DNA of 64,000 bases from Cytophagaceae bacterium (GTDB taxonomy: Bacteria > Bacteroidota > Bacteroidia > Cytophagales > Flexibacteraceae), in assembly GCA_027485575.1 (NCBI GenBank), contig JAIXQU010000115.1, positions 1 to 64,000 of the forward strand. Reading direction: 5' to 3'. Every line of letters begins with the position of its first letter. Position 1 is the first letter of the stretch. The position numbers and the translations under genes were made by a program. A model generated the notes under the pieces. The model had not been told where the DNA came from, did not search any database, and saw nothing but the letters and a program-made list of their open reading frames with translations. Below, piece by piece: positions 8,978 through 18,758 of the stretch.

Positions 8978-10453
8978 ATGGAGAAAAAAAAAGCAATAGT
9001 AATAGGGGCCGGTGTGGCTGGATTGGCGGTTTCAATCCGGCTGGTTTTACAGGGATTTGAAGTTACAATCTTTGAATCGAATTGGTATGTTGGAGGTAAA
9101 CTATCTGAATTTCAATTAGATAAATATCGTTTTGATGCAGGCCCTTCGCTTTTTACAATGCCCCATTTGGTAGAAGAATTGTTCTGGATTGCAGGTAAAA
9201 AATCAGAGAAATTTCCTTTCAAAAAGCTGGATGAAGTTTGCCGGTATTTTTTCCCGGATGGAACTAAATTTATTGCACCTGCTGAAAAAGAAAAATTAGT
9301 TGAAGAAATTCATTTTCATCTCGGTGAAGAAAAAAAGGTGGTAGAAAAATATTTGGAAAGGGGAAAATTCAAATATGAAACAGTAGGAAAACTATTTTTA
9401 GAACGATGCCTAAGAAAACCATCCACTTTTTTGAATAAACAAGCTTTAAAAGCATATTTGAAAATCAATACTTTGGGCCTAAGCACAAGCCTGAACAGCT
9501 ACAACGAAGCGACCTTCAAAAATCCAAAAACGGTTCAACTTTTTAACCGGTATGCCACTTATAATGGTTCCGACCCATACCAGACACCAGCCATCATGAG
9601 TATGATTCCCCATCTGGAATTCGGTATTGGGGCGTTTTTTCCTGAAAATGGAATGATTCAGATTTCTGAATCGATTGCCAAACTTGCTGAATCGCTGGGT
9701 GTTGTCATTCATTTGAATGCTAAGGTTTCAGGTATCAAAACGGAAAATGGAAAGGCAATAGGCCTCGAAACTGAAAAAGGGTTTTGTAAAGCAGATGTGG
9801 TGGTTTCGGCCGTAGATGTAAGCCAAACTTATAGCAAACTGCTGGGCATGAAGGGAATTGGAGAAAAATATTTAAAACTTCCTAAATCCACTTCAGCGAT
9901 AATATGGTATTGGGGTGTAAAGCGGAAAACAGAACAAACTGGTCTACACAATATTTTCTTTTCGAAGGATTATAAAGAGGAGTTTCAATCTCTTTTTAAG
10001 AAGAAAGAAATGCCCAATGAGCCAACCATTTACTTAAATATAAGCTCCAAAGAGAGAATAGAAGATGCCCCTGATTACGGAGAGAATTGGTTTGTGATGG
10101 TAAATGCCCCTGCGAATGAAGGCCAGGATTGGGACAATTGGATTCCTGCAACCCGGAAAATTGTGCTAAAAAGGTTAAGTCAGGAACTGGGTTTTGACGT
10201 AGAAAAGGAAATTGAAGTTGAAACCACTTTAGAACCCAGGACTTTGGAATCCCGAACCGGAGCTATTGGCGGGGCGTTGTATGGAAGTAATTCCAACAGC
10301 CAGTTTGCCGCTTTTTTGCGACACGCCAACTTTTCAACCGAGGTGAAAAATCTGTTTTTTTGTGGAGGGACCGTTCATCCCGGGGGCGGAATTCCTTTGG
10401 CTTTGCAAAGTGCTTCTATTGCAGCAGATTATGTGAAAGCTTGCAATTTTTAA
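8978..10453 (+). CDS. Carotenoid desaturase of the CrtI/CrtD family (phytoene / 1-hydroxycarotenoid 3,4-desaturase-like)
   Basis: Rossmann FAD motif KAIVIGAGVAGLAVSIRL, FDAGPSLFTMPHLVEELF, C-term FFCGGTVHPGGGIPLALQSASIAADYV. The ORF track start at 8966 is a TTG; ATG at 8978 preferred. Confidence 0.88.
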   Translation: MEKKKAIVIGAGVAGLAVSIRLVLQGFEVTIFESNWYVGGKLSEFQLDKYRFDAGPSLFTMPHLVEELFWIAGKKSEKFPFKKLDEVCRYFFPDGTKFIAPAEKEKLVEEIHFHLGEEKKVVEKYLERGKFKYETVGKLFLERCLRKPSTFLNKQALKAYLKINTLGLSTSLNSYNEATFKNPKTVQLFNRYATYNGSDPYQTPAIMSMIPHLEFGIGAFFPENGMIQISESIAKLAESLGVVIHLNAKVSGIKTENGKAIGLETEKGFCKADVVVSAVDVSQTYSKLLGMKGIGEKYLKLPKSTSAIIWYWGVKRKTEQTGLHNIFFSKDYKEEFQSLFKKKEMPNEPTIYLNISSKERIEDAPDYGENWFVMVNAPANEGQDWDNWIPATRKIVLKRLSQELGFDVEKEIEVETTLEPRTLESRTGAIGGALYGSNSNSQFAAFLRHANFSTEVKNLFFCGGTVHPGGGIPLALQSASIAADYVKACNF

Positions 10454-10465
10454 TTGTTCGGACAT

Positions 10466-12271
10466 CTATTTTTCACCCAAAATTTCCTTTCTATATTCTC
10501 CAAGCAAAACTCCTTTGGTTATAAAGCCAAGATAGCGTTTACCATCCAAAACCGGCAAGCGAAAAGACATAGTCCGCTCAAATTTTTCAATGAGGCTTTG
10601 TGGACTTTCATCCACCTGAATGATTGCCTTTGGTTTTGACATGATTTGAAACATATTCAAATTTTCCCCTTTCGGTGGATTGAAAACCAACTCCTTGACT
10701 TTACTAAAAACAACAACTCCCAAAAACTCGCCCTCGTTTCCAACGACAGGAAAAGTATTGTGAGCAGAAACTGCCAAAACATTCACAAACTCTTCAATAG
10801 ACATTTCGGGTGGAATGGGATCGTAGTCTGTTTCCATCATCCGGTTGATTTGCAAACGGCTTAATATTTTTTGGTCTTCCTGCTCCCTGCTTTTCCCAAA
10901 AATTTTGATTTTTCTCAGTTCAATATTGATGGGCTCAAAACGCCTGACCACAGAATAACTCGTGGCAGAAACCAGCATAAGGGGAATCATAAGTTCATAA
11001 CCACCAGTGAGTTCTGCGATAAGGAAAATGCCGGTCATTGGTGCATAAAATACACCGCTTAGTAAACCAGCCATAGCCACAATGGTAAAATTGCTGATGG
11101 AAACAGAGATAAATCCAAGTTTATGGCAAACCATTGCAAATGCAAAACCTGTATTTGCACCTATAAAAAGCGAAGGAGCAAACTGCCCGCCATTTCCTCC
11201 ACCAGCTAAAGTGAAAGTGGTTGCCAATACCTTAAGCAAAGCAGTAAGGACAATCGCAGAGATGAAAAACCAGGTCTTTCGCTCCATAAAATTTCCCAGA
11301 ATACTGCCTTCAAATAGTTTATAGGTGTGAAAAGTGGCCAGGTCTTTGATATAGGCATATCCTTCACCATAAAACGAAGGAAAAACAAGCAGCAAGGCAC
11401 CCAGAGAAAATGAAGCGAGCAACGCTCTTTTGTAAGGATTAGAGATTAAGAAAAACCACCCTGAAAGCTTGTGAAATGTCCTTCCAAACCAAAGGGACAT
11501 GAATCCGGTAATAATTCCCAGAATGAGATAAAAAGGCAGATTTTCTGATTTAAAGGGTTCCTGCATGGTAAAATGAAGCAGGATGGATTCATTTAAAATT
11601 ATCTTTGAAAGCAGGGCCCCGGTTGCTGAGGCTATGATGATGGGAATGATGGCCGAAATACTGATTTCTATCAAAAATACTTCAGCCGCAAAAAGGACGC
11701 CTGCAATGGGCGCATTGAAAGCGGCACTAACTCCAGCCGCAATTCCACACGCCAACAGAAGGGTTCTCTCCTTAATTCGGAGGTTATTAAAATCAGCAAA
11801 ATTTGAACCAATTGCAGCACCTGTAGAAACAATTGGGGACTCCAATCCGGCAGAACCCCCAAATCCAACAGTGATTCCGCTGGTAATGATGTGGTTATAG
11901 GTTTGAGAGAAAGGAAGTTTGCCACCCTCATTTCTGATGGACCTGACCACGGGTGCCAGCCCTTTATTAAACTGTTCCGGCCAAAGGAACCGAATCAGAA
12001 AAATGGTGAAAAAAATTCCTACCATGGGTGTTAAAGCCCTTGAATAAGTCCACATTTGAGACGCACTCAAGTGGTGAAAAAACTCGTGTAAAAAGAAAAC
12101 GAAAGACTTTAAAAGAATAGATGCACCTCCGGAAAGCAATCCAACAAGAATACTTAATACAAGCATAAACTGCCTGTCTGACAAGCGCTTACGGCTTAGC
12201 CAAAGGATGTCTTTTACTTTTTCAAGAAATTTGGAAACTCGTTTCATGAAGGTTGCTCGGCAAATTAACAA
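10466..12271 (-). CDS. ClC-family chloride channel/transporter with C-terminal CBS domains
   Basis: GGSAGLESPIVSTGAAIGSN, GGGNGGQFAPSLFIGANTG, C-terminal CBS pair. Confidence 0.92.
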   Translation of the reverse strand: MLICRATFMKRVSKFLEKVKDILWLSRKRLSDRQFMLVLSILVGLLSGGASILLKSFVFFLHEFFHHLSASQMWTYSRALTPMVGIFFTIFLIRFLWPEQFNKGLAPVVRSIRNEGGKLPFSQTYNHIITSGITVGFGGSAGLESPIVSTGAAIGSNFADFNNLRIKERTLLLACGIAAGVSAAFNAPIAGVLFAAEVFLIEISISAIIPIIIASATGALLSKIILNESILLHFTMQEPFKSENLPFYLILGIITGFMSLWFGRTFHKLSGWFFLISNPYKRALLASFSLGALLLVFPSFYGEGYAYIKDLATFHTYKLFEGSILGNFMERKTWFFISAIVLTALLKVLATTFTLAGGGNGGQFAPSLFIGANTGFAFAMVCHKLGFISVSISNFTIVAMAGLLSGVFYAPMTGIFLIAELTGGYELMIPLMLVSATSYSVVRRFEPINIELRKIKIFGKSREQEDQKILSRLQINRMMETDYDPIPPEMSIEEFVNVLAVSAHNTFPVVGNEGEFLGVVVFSKVKELVFNPPKGENLNMFQIMSKPKAIIQVDESPQSLIEKFERTMSFRLPVLDGKRYLGFITKGVLLGEYRKEILGEK

Positions 12272-12362
12272 ACCAGAACATAATAAAACGATTTTCGGCC
12301 TCCTTCATTTTAAATCTTTTAAAATTAAAAGGAAAGACTTTTTTTTCTATTCAGATGGAGCT

Positions 12363-13082
12363 TTACCTGGTCTTTATCAATTGGTTAATAAGGGCTTCCA
12401 TATCTTTGGGATAAGGAGCCTCAACCATTTGCCTTTCGCCATTCATCAGGGCAAAGTTTAAAGCCCTGGCATGAAGAGCCACTCTTGAAATCAATGGCTG
12501 CTCTTCAGTGTCTTTGGCCAGTTTGAACTTTCTTTTTATATCAGAAAGGAAAATTTTGGGTCCGCCATACAATTCATCCATTACGATTGGGGCTTTCAGG
12601 CATTGCAGGTGAATCCTGATTTGGTGCATGCGGCCTGTAAATGGAATACACTCAACCAAAGTATGAGAACGATAAACCTCAAGTGTATTAAAAACAGTTT
12701 CAGCTTCTTTTCCCTCCAGTTTATCTATTCTTACCACCGCAGTTTTCAAAGGAAGAATGGGTAGATTGACCAAATCGCCTTTAAAATCATGAATACCTCC
12801 AACAACTGCATGGTAGATTTTGGTAACTTCTCTATGCTCAAACTGCATGGAAATATGCCTGTATGCAGCTGGGTGTTTGGCAAAAATCAATACGCCGGAA
12901 GTTTCTTTATCTAACCGATGTCCCACCTGAGCATCAGGCCAGTAGGCTTTGGCTTGCCTGAGCATACTTTCTCCTTTGTCATCATGCCTTTCGTCAAGCG
13001 TGGCCGTATGAGGTGGTTTGTTGATAAGAAAGAAATCCTCGTTTTCAAAGAGGATGAGCCTGGAGAATTCTGTTTTTTTCAA
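12363..13082 (-). CDS. RluA-family pseudouridine synthase
   Basis: GHRLDKETSGVLIFAK motif with catalytic Asp; PFTGRMHQIRIHL. Confidence 0.92.
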   Translation of the reverse strand: MKKTEFSRLILFENEDFFLINKPPHTATLDERHDDKGESMLRQAKAYWPDAQVGHRLDKETSGVLIFAKHPAAYRHISMQFEHREVTKIYHAVVGGIHDFKGDLVNLPILPLKTAVVRIDKLEGKEAETVFNTLEVYRSHTLVECIPFTGRMHQIRIHLQCLKAPIVMDELYGGPKIFLSDIKRKFKLAKDTEEQPLISRVALHARALNFALMNGERQMVEAPYPKDMEALINQLIKTR

Positions 13083-13208
13083 ATTAAGTTGGTCGGGTAA
13101 AGTCCGGACTGGCCAAAACGGACTGCAAAGCTAATCAGACAGGTGGATTCATTTTCCATTTTCGTTTCAGAGAAAAAACGGAATTTTGAATCTGATTTTT
13201 TTTAAAAA

Positions 13209-13775
13209 ATGGAAGAGCAAAAAAAACCAATGACCTATTGCGATGTGGTATTGACTATGGAGGAAAACAATGTCCATAAAATTTACCACAATTCGGCGTA
13301 TGGATTTCCTATTGAGAGCGACAATGAACTTTTTGGCAGGCTAATTTTGGAAATCAACCAGGCGGGATTGAGCTGGACAACCATCCTCAATAAACAGGAA
13401 AATTTTCGGAATGCCTACCATAAGTTTGATATTCAGACCATTGCAAACTATGGAGAAATGGATTTCCAGCGGCTAATGGCAGATGCGGGAATCATTAGAA
13501 ACCGGTTGAAAATTAATGCTGCCATAGAAAATGCCAAAAAGATAGTGGAGCTACAGGAAGAATTTGGGTCGTTTAAAAACTGGCTTTACCACCATCATCC
13601 GCTTACAAAAGCCGAATGGGTCAAAATTTTCAGAAAAACATTTCGGTTTACAGGAGGTGAAATCGTAAACGAATTTTTGATGAGTACCGGATTTTTGCCT
13701 GGAGCGCATTCGGAAGATTGTCCGGTTTATCCAGACTTTGTTGCCTCAAAGCCAGCTTTCTTACAAAAAAACTAG
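13209..13775 (+). CDS. tag: DNA-3-methyladenine glycosylase I
   Basis: YHNSAYGFPIESDNELFGRLILEINQAGLSWTTILNKQENFRNAYHKFD; Tag-family layout. Confidence 0.88.
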   Translation: MEEQKKPMTYCDVVLTMEENNVHKIYHNSAYGFPIESDNELFGRLILEINQAGLSWTTILNKQENFRNAYHKFDIQTIANYGEMDFQRLMADAGIIRNRLKINAAIENAKKIVELQEEFGSFKNWLYHHHPLTKAEWVKIFRKTFRFTGGEIVNEFLMSTGFLPGAHSEDCPVYPDFVASKPAFLQKN

Positions 13776-14479
13776 GCTGATTTCCTCAGTTTTTCAACTT
13801 CCTCCCAATTGATCAGATTCCAAAAGGCGTCGATATATTCCGCCCTTCGGTTTTGGTATTTCAGATAATAGGCATGTTCCCATACATCTATTCCCAAAAG
13901 GGGTTTTCCTTGAACCAAACCCTGGATATTCATTAAAGGATTGTCCTGATTTGGGGTAGAAGTTATGAACAATTTTCCATCCTTTCCCTTGCAAAGCCAG
14001 GCCCATCCTGATCCAAACCTTTCAAGCGCCGTTATTTTCAAATTAACCATAAAAGACTCGATAGATTCAAATTCTGTAATAATCTCGATCTGAAGATCTG
14101 CAGGCATATTTGTTTTGGCAGACCCGGGTTTGACCAAAGTTTTCCACATCAAACTATGGTTGTAATGTCCACCACCATTGTTTCTGATAGTTTTATTTTC
14201 GTGGGCATATTTTTCTAATAAATCCTCCAAACCGGTGTACTTGAAAGACTGTTTGGCCAATTCAGCATTCAACTTTTCCACATAGCCGGCATGATGCTTT
14301 GAGTAATGAATCTCCATTGTTCTGGCATCAATCATGGGTTCTAAATCACTGTAGGAGTAGGGGAGTTTGGGAAGTTCAAATGCAGGAACTGTTGCTAAAG
14401 CTTCAATGGATTGCGTTGGATTGATCAGGCTGAGTCCCGCTATTCCAAGGCCCGATTTTATAAATTGTCTTTTGTTCAT
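13772..14479 (-). CDS. Fe/Mn superoxide dismutase with N-terminal export-like leader
   Basis: ELPKLPYSYSDLEPMIDARTMEIHYSKHHAGYV, GSGWAWL, DVWEHAYYLKYQNRRAEYI; leader MNKRQFIKSGLGIAGLSLI. Confidence 0.93.
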   Translation of the reverse strand: MNKRQFIKSGLGIAGLSLINPTQSIEALATVPAFELPKLPYSYSDLEPMIDARTMEIHYSKHHAGYVEKLNAELAKQSFKYTGLEDLLEKYAHENKTIRNNGGGHYNHSLMWKTLVKPGSAKTNMPADLQIEIITEFESIESFMVNLKITALERFGSGWAWLCKGKDGKLFITSTPNQDNPLMNIQGLVQGKPLLGIDVWEHAYYLKYQNRRAEYIDAFWNLINWEEVEKLRKSA

Positions 14480-14590
14480 TTCAGGAGTTAAATGATGGGT
14501 GTAAAAGTAGGAAACCTTTCAAATAGTAAGGCCTTAATGTCAGAATTTCAATGAAATAGAAAATAAAAATGCAACAAGGCCAATGATTTT

Positions 14591-16015
14591 TTATAAACCC
14601 TGGTTATGAAGTTTAACTATGTCTACCCGCTGGTCTGATTTGGCCGTTAATATATAAATTCCTTTTCCAGAAAGGGCTAAATTAAAAACTTGTTGATTGA
14701 AAGAATTGGAATAAATCAACCTTCCATTCACATTGAACACCTGAATATCAATGGTTTGTCCAGGATTTAAATTTTCAATTTCAACTCCCTTTTCTTTTTG
14801 CTGAAGCTGGATGATCCGCTTTTGATTTTCTTTTTTTTTAACGGGGGTGGTTGTGGAAAAAAGCCAGCTTATCCCACTTTTTACCTGTGAAGACCAAAAT
14901 CCTTCACTGTGCGTTCCGCCGGTAACAACGGTCTTTTTCATTTGTGTTGAAGGCATACCTGCTGTAATTAAATCAGCATAACATGCATTCATATCTGGAA
15001 CCATATCCGGGTCTCCTTCATTGGTGCCGCAAACCCAGTACAATCGGGAGTTCGCAGGTTGGCTTTGGGCCAGACAGAATTGCCTCAAGCTATCAGAAAA
15101 CCACAAACTCGGACTGAAAATCAAGGCTTTTGAATAAATAGCTGGATATTTGTATGCCATGAACAAAGTTTCAACTCCACCCAGAGAACTTCCGCCAATG
15201 GCTGTATTTTCTGCATCGGTTTTAGTCCTGAATCTTGAATCGACCAGGTTTTTAACGTCTGTTGCCAAAGCTTCTGCATACTTTTCTCCATTTCCACCTC
15301 CATACGTTGGATGGCGAAAGGGAGTAAGTTCGGATAATCTGTCTGCGCCTCCATTGTCAATTCCAACTGTAATAATAGGTTCAAAACCAGCAGCCGCTTC
15401 CAACTGCGCCTGGGCTTCATCCACTTTCCACTCTCCGGCAAATGACGTTGCGGCGTCAAAAAGATTTTGCCCATCATGAAAATACATGACAGGATATCTT
15501 TTAGTGGGTTGACTGCTGTACTCTGCAGGCAAGCAAACCCAGATTCTGCGGTATTTCTTTAAAGCTGAAAGCCACAATTGTGAAGTTAAAACCTGGACCT
15601 GGGCCGTTGAAGTGTGGGTACCTTTGGTGTCTTTCCAATCTGCAACATCTATGTTTATAGTTGAATTGGGGACGTTGGTTGATACTCTGTTTTGAATAGC
15701 TTGCCCTGTGGCTGACACCTCTTCCACATTCCATGAGCCTCTTGTGATCTTATATTCCAGAGAAGAAAGGACTGAATTAACCCTTATTTCCAGTTGATTC
15801 TGGAGATTTCTTTTAAAACGGTAAGCAGTATCCCTTGGATTCCAATTGTTAAAATTACCAGCGAGAAATAAGGTATCTAATTCCGGAGTGTATTTGAGCG
15901 GCAGCGAGTTAAGCCTGAATGCAACCTGAGATTGAGCAGTAAAAAAGATAAAAAAGCAGAAACCCGATAAGAGACCTTTTTTTGGCATGGTTGATGACAG
16001 CGAAAACAACATCAC
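14591..16015 (-). CDS. Secreted putative esterase (Fes/esterase D-like) with N-terminal early-set-like domain and T9SS-type C-terminal domain
   Basis: LFLAGNFNNWNPRD...; VMYFHDGQNLFDA, AIGGSSLGGVETLFMAYKYP (GxSxG-like), C-term sorting-domain-like IQVFNVNGRLIYSNSFNQQVFNLALSGKGIYIL. Start may be internal Met at 15988. Confidence 0.8.
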   Translation of the reverse strand: MMLFSLSSTMPKKGLLSGFCFFIFFTAQSQVAFRLNSLPLKYTPELDTLFLAGNFNNWNPRDTAYRFKRNLQNQLEIRVNSVLSSLEYKITRGSWNVEEVSATGQAIQNRVSTNVPNSTINIDVADWKDTKGTHTSTAQVQVLTSQLWLSALKKYRRIWVCLPAEYSSQPTKRYPVMYFHDGQNLFDAATSFAGEWKVDEAQAQLEAAAGFEPIITVGIDNGGADRLSELTPFRHPTYGGGNGEKYAEALATDVKNLVDSRFRTKTDAENTAIGGSSLGGVETLFMAYKYPAIYSKALIFSPSLWFSDSLRQFCLAQSQPANSRLYWVCGTNEGDPDMVPDMNACYADLITAGMPSTQMKKTVVTGGTHSEGFWSSQVKSGISWLFSTTTPVKKKENQKRIIQLQQKEKGVEIENLNPGQTIDIQVFNVNGRLIYSNSFNQQVFNLALSGKGIYILTAKSDQRVDIVKLHNQGL

Positions 16016-16221
16016 AAAACTAGTCTAACCAAAGCAGCAGGCAAAAAGAATATTGGCTTGGTAGAGCTTTGATTATCTGATTCTGATTCCTTATTTGGAA
16101 AATCCTGACCTTTAGATGGATTAAAAAACCGTCTGTTTTCATCTTTTAAAACTAAAATACTAACCATTATACTTGCGAATAATGCCAAATTGATGGCAAG
16201 CAGAAACAAGAGTTTTTTCAC
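16012..16221 (-). CDS. Small putative membrane protein
   Basis: 69 aa with one N-terminal hydrophobic segment MKKLLFLLAINLALFASIMVSILVL; no family recognised. Confidence 0.35.
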   Translation of the reverse strand: MKKLLFLLAINLALFASIMVSILVLKDENRRFFNPSKGQDFPNKESESDNQSSTKPIFFLPAALVRLVL

Positions 16222-16454
16222 TTTGTATTTGAATCAATCGATTCAAAACTAGGTTTCGGGATTGATTCGGCCGACCTTAATTCGGGTGAAGCGGAAAAAA
16301 CGAGAGGCGAACTGTATTATTTATGACTTGTACAATTCTGGCTTAGCCAATCTAAGAACCAGTCATTTACCTTTTGTTTTTATTTCCCAACTTAAATCGG
16401 GCCCGATGGTATTAGATTTGCAGGTTTCTTTTTCAAAAAAACCATTTCATCTGT

Positions 16455-18695
16455 ATGAGCAATTTTCTGGACCAACTCAATGATATACAAAGAAAGGCTG
16501 TAACCCACACAGAAGGGCCAAGCATGATCATTGCGGGCGCAGGTTCAGGGAAAACAAGGGTGCTTACATACCGGATTGCATATCTGCTTTCCAAGGGAGT
16601 GGAGCCCTACAATATTTTGTCACTTACTTTTACAAACCGGGCGTCAAAAGAAATGCGAAACCGGGTGGAGGCCTTGGTTGGAGGCCATGCCAAGAGCCTT
16701 TGGATGGGGACATTCCACTCTGTCTTTGCCAAAATATTAAGGACTGAAGCGCCTAAACTTAATTTTCCTCAAAATTTTACAATTTACGACACGGATGACT
16801 CCAAATCTTTGATAAAAAGCATTTTGAAAGAAATGAATCTGGACGATAAAACATATAAACCAGGCCAGGTATTGTCAAGAATTTCATCGGCTAAAAACAG
16901 GCTTATTTCGTGGGACCAATATGCCAAAGACCCGGAATTGGTCATGGAAGACGAAGCAACAGGAAAACCACAAATGGCCAAAATATTCCAAATGTATCAA
17001 ACAAGGGCTTTCCGTTCAGGAGCGATGGATTTTGACGATATCCTGTTTTTTACAAATGTACTCTTCCGCGATCACCTGGATGTGCTCAACAAATATCAGC
17101 AAAAGTTTCACCATGTGTTGGTAGATGAGTATCAGGATACCAACCTGGCGCAGTACCTGATAGCCAGAAAACTAGCTGCAGTACGGAGAAATATTTGTGT
17201 GGTTGGAGATGATGCGCAAAGTATTTATGCATTCCGTGGGGCAGATATTCAAAATATCCTCAATTTCGAAAAGGACTATCCTGATGCGGAAATTTTCAGG
17301 TTGGAGCAAAACTACCGGTCCACACAAAACATTGTTGAGATAGCCAATTCAGTTATCAGACACAACAAAGCCCAGCTCAAAAAAAATGTCTGGACTTCGA
17401 ATGCCCAGGGTGAACCGATTGAAGTTTTAAAAGCAGAAAGCGACAATGAAGAGGCAAGAATGGTGGCCCAATCTATTTTTGAAGAAAAGGTAAAATCAGC
17501 TTGCAGAAACAAAGACTTTGCAATTTTATATCGCACCAACGCTCAATCCAGACCGTTGGAAGAAGCCTTGAGAAAGCTGAATCTTAAATATAGAATCGTA
17601 GGTGGATTGTCGTTTTACGACAGGAAAGAAATCAAAGATTTAATGGGTTATCTCCGTCTGGCGGTCAATCAAAACGATGAAGAAGCATTTAAGCGGGTAA
17701 TCAATTATCCAAAGCGGGGAATTGGAGATACAACCTTGGCTAAAATACAGGTGGTGGCCAATGACAATGGTGTTCCGATCTGGGATGTGGTTTCAAACAT
17801 TAAGCTTGTTTTACAAGGAAAAGCAGTGGGTGAAATTGAATCCTTTGTGAATCTGATTAAGAGTTTCTCCATTCTTGCTACAGCAAAAAATGCCTTTGAA
17901 GTTGTGGACCACATAGCCAAAGCTTCTGGCATTGTCAGAGATTTAACTGCCGATAAAAGCATAGAAGGAATTGGCCGTTATGAAAATATCCAAAGCTTAC
18001 TTTCTGGTGTTCAGCAATTTGTAAATGACCCGGAGGTAGAGGACAAAAGCCTGGCTGTTTATCTTCAGGACGTTGCCCTTTTAACCGATGAAGACAGAAA
18101 CAAAAAAGATGAGGATGCCATTACATTAATGACCATCCACTCCAGCAAAGGCCTGGAGTTTAAAAATGTTTTTCTGGTAGGTTTAGAGGAAGAGCTATTT
18201 CCATCCATGATGATGACCGGAAGCAGAGAAGACCTTGAAGAAGAACGAAGGCTTTTTTATGTGGCTGTAACCAGAGCAGAACACCGGCTGACATTTTCTT
18301 ATGCCTCCAGCCGGTTCAGGTTTGGTACGGTAAGGCCGATGGAACCAAGTCGGTTTTTGAATGAGGTTGATGCCAAATACCTGAAAGTAAGTAAAAAACT
18401 GGACATGGAAGAATCCAGCGGAATGCGGTTTTCAGACCAGTTTAAAAGACCGGCTTCAAAATCAAATTCTGTGGCTCCACTTCAAATTGTGGCCCACACG
18501 GTATCCGCTAATTTCACCCCCAGCGATGTTTCTAAACTTAAAATTGGGCTTCGCGTTGAGCATCAAAAATTTGGCTTTGGCACAGTTCAGGACCTTGATA
18601 TTCAGAGTCCTGATAAAAAAGCGAAAATCCTGTTTGACAACCATGGGGAAAAAACCCTGATTCTGGGCTTTGCCAAATTGATGGTAGTTGAATAA
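16455..18695 (+). CDS. UvrD/PcrA-like SF1 DNA helicase
   Basis: IIAGAGSGKTRVLTYRIAYLL, LSLTFTNRASKEM, VDEYQDTN, GDDAQSIYAFRGA, MTIHSSKGLEF. Confidence 0.95.
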   Translation: MSNFLDQLNDIQRKAVTHTEGPSMIIAGAGSGKTRVLTYRIAYLLSKGVEPYNILSLTFTNRASKEMRNRVEALVGGHAKSLWMGTFHSVFAKILRTEAPKLNFPQNFTIYDTDDSKSLIKSILKEMNLDDKTYKPGQVLSRISSAKNRLISWDQYAKDPELVMEDEATGKPQMAKIFQMYQTRAFRSGAMDFDDILFFTNVLFRDHLDVLNKYQQKFHHVLVDEYQDTNLAQYLIARKLAAVRRNICVVGDDAQSIYAFRGADIQNILNFEKDYPDAEIFRLEQNYRSTQNIVEIANSVIRHNKAQLKKNVWTSNAQGEPIEVLKAESDNEEARMVAQSIFEEKVKSACRNKDFAILYRTNAQSRPLEEALRKLNLKYRIVGGLSFYDRKEIKDLMGYLRLAVNQNDEEAFKRVINYPKRGIGDTTLAKIQVVANDNGVPIWDVVSNIKLVLQGKAVGEIESFVNLIKSFSILATAKNAFEVVDHIAKASGIVRDLTADKSIEGIGRYENIQSLLSGVQQFVNDPEVEDKSLAVYLQDVALLTDEDRNKKDEDAITLMTIHSSKGLEFKNVFLVGLEEELFPSMMMTGSREDLEEERRLFYVAVTRAEHRLTFSYASSRFRFGTVRPMEPSRFLNEVDAKYLKVSKKLDMEESSGMRFSDQFKRPASKSNSVAPLQIVAHTVSANFTPSDVSKLKIGLRVEHQKFGFGTVQDLDIQSPDKKAKILFDNHGEKTLILGFAKLMVVE

Positions 18696-18758
18696 AATCA
18701 ATGCATAAAAATCCTATCCCCTGTTTCCAGATTCCTATTTCCCAACTACCCATAAAAA

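Noticed and set aside
11583-11900. Plus-strand ORF of 105 aa opposite the ClC gene
   Set aside because: Shadow ORF antisense to a well-supported conserved coding region; no family signature
16262-16483. 73-aa plus-strand ORF before uvrD
   Set aside because: No signature, overlaps the helicase start, atypical composition
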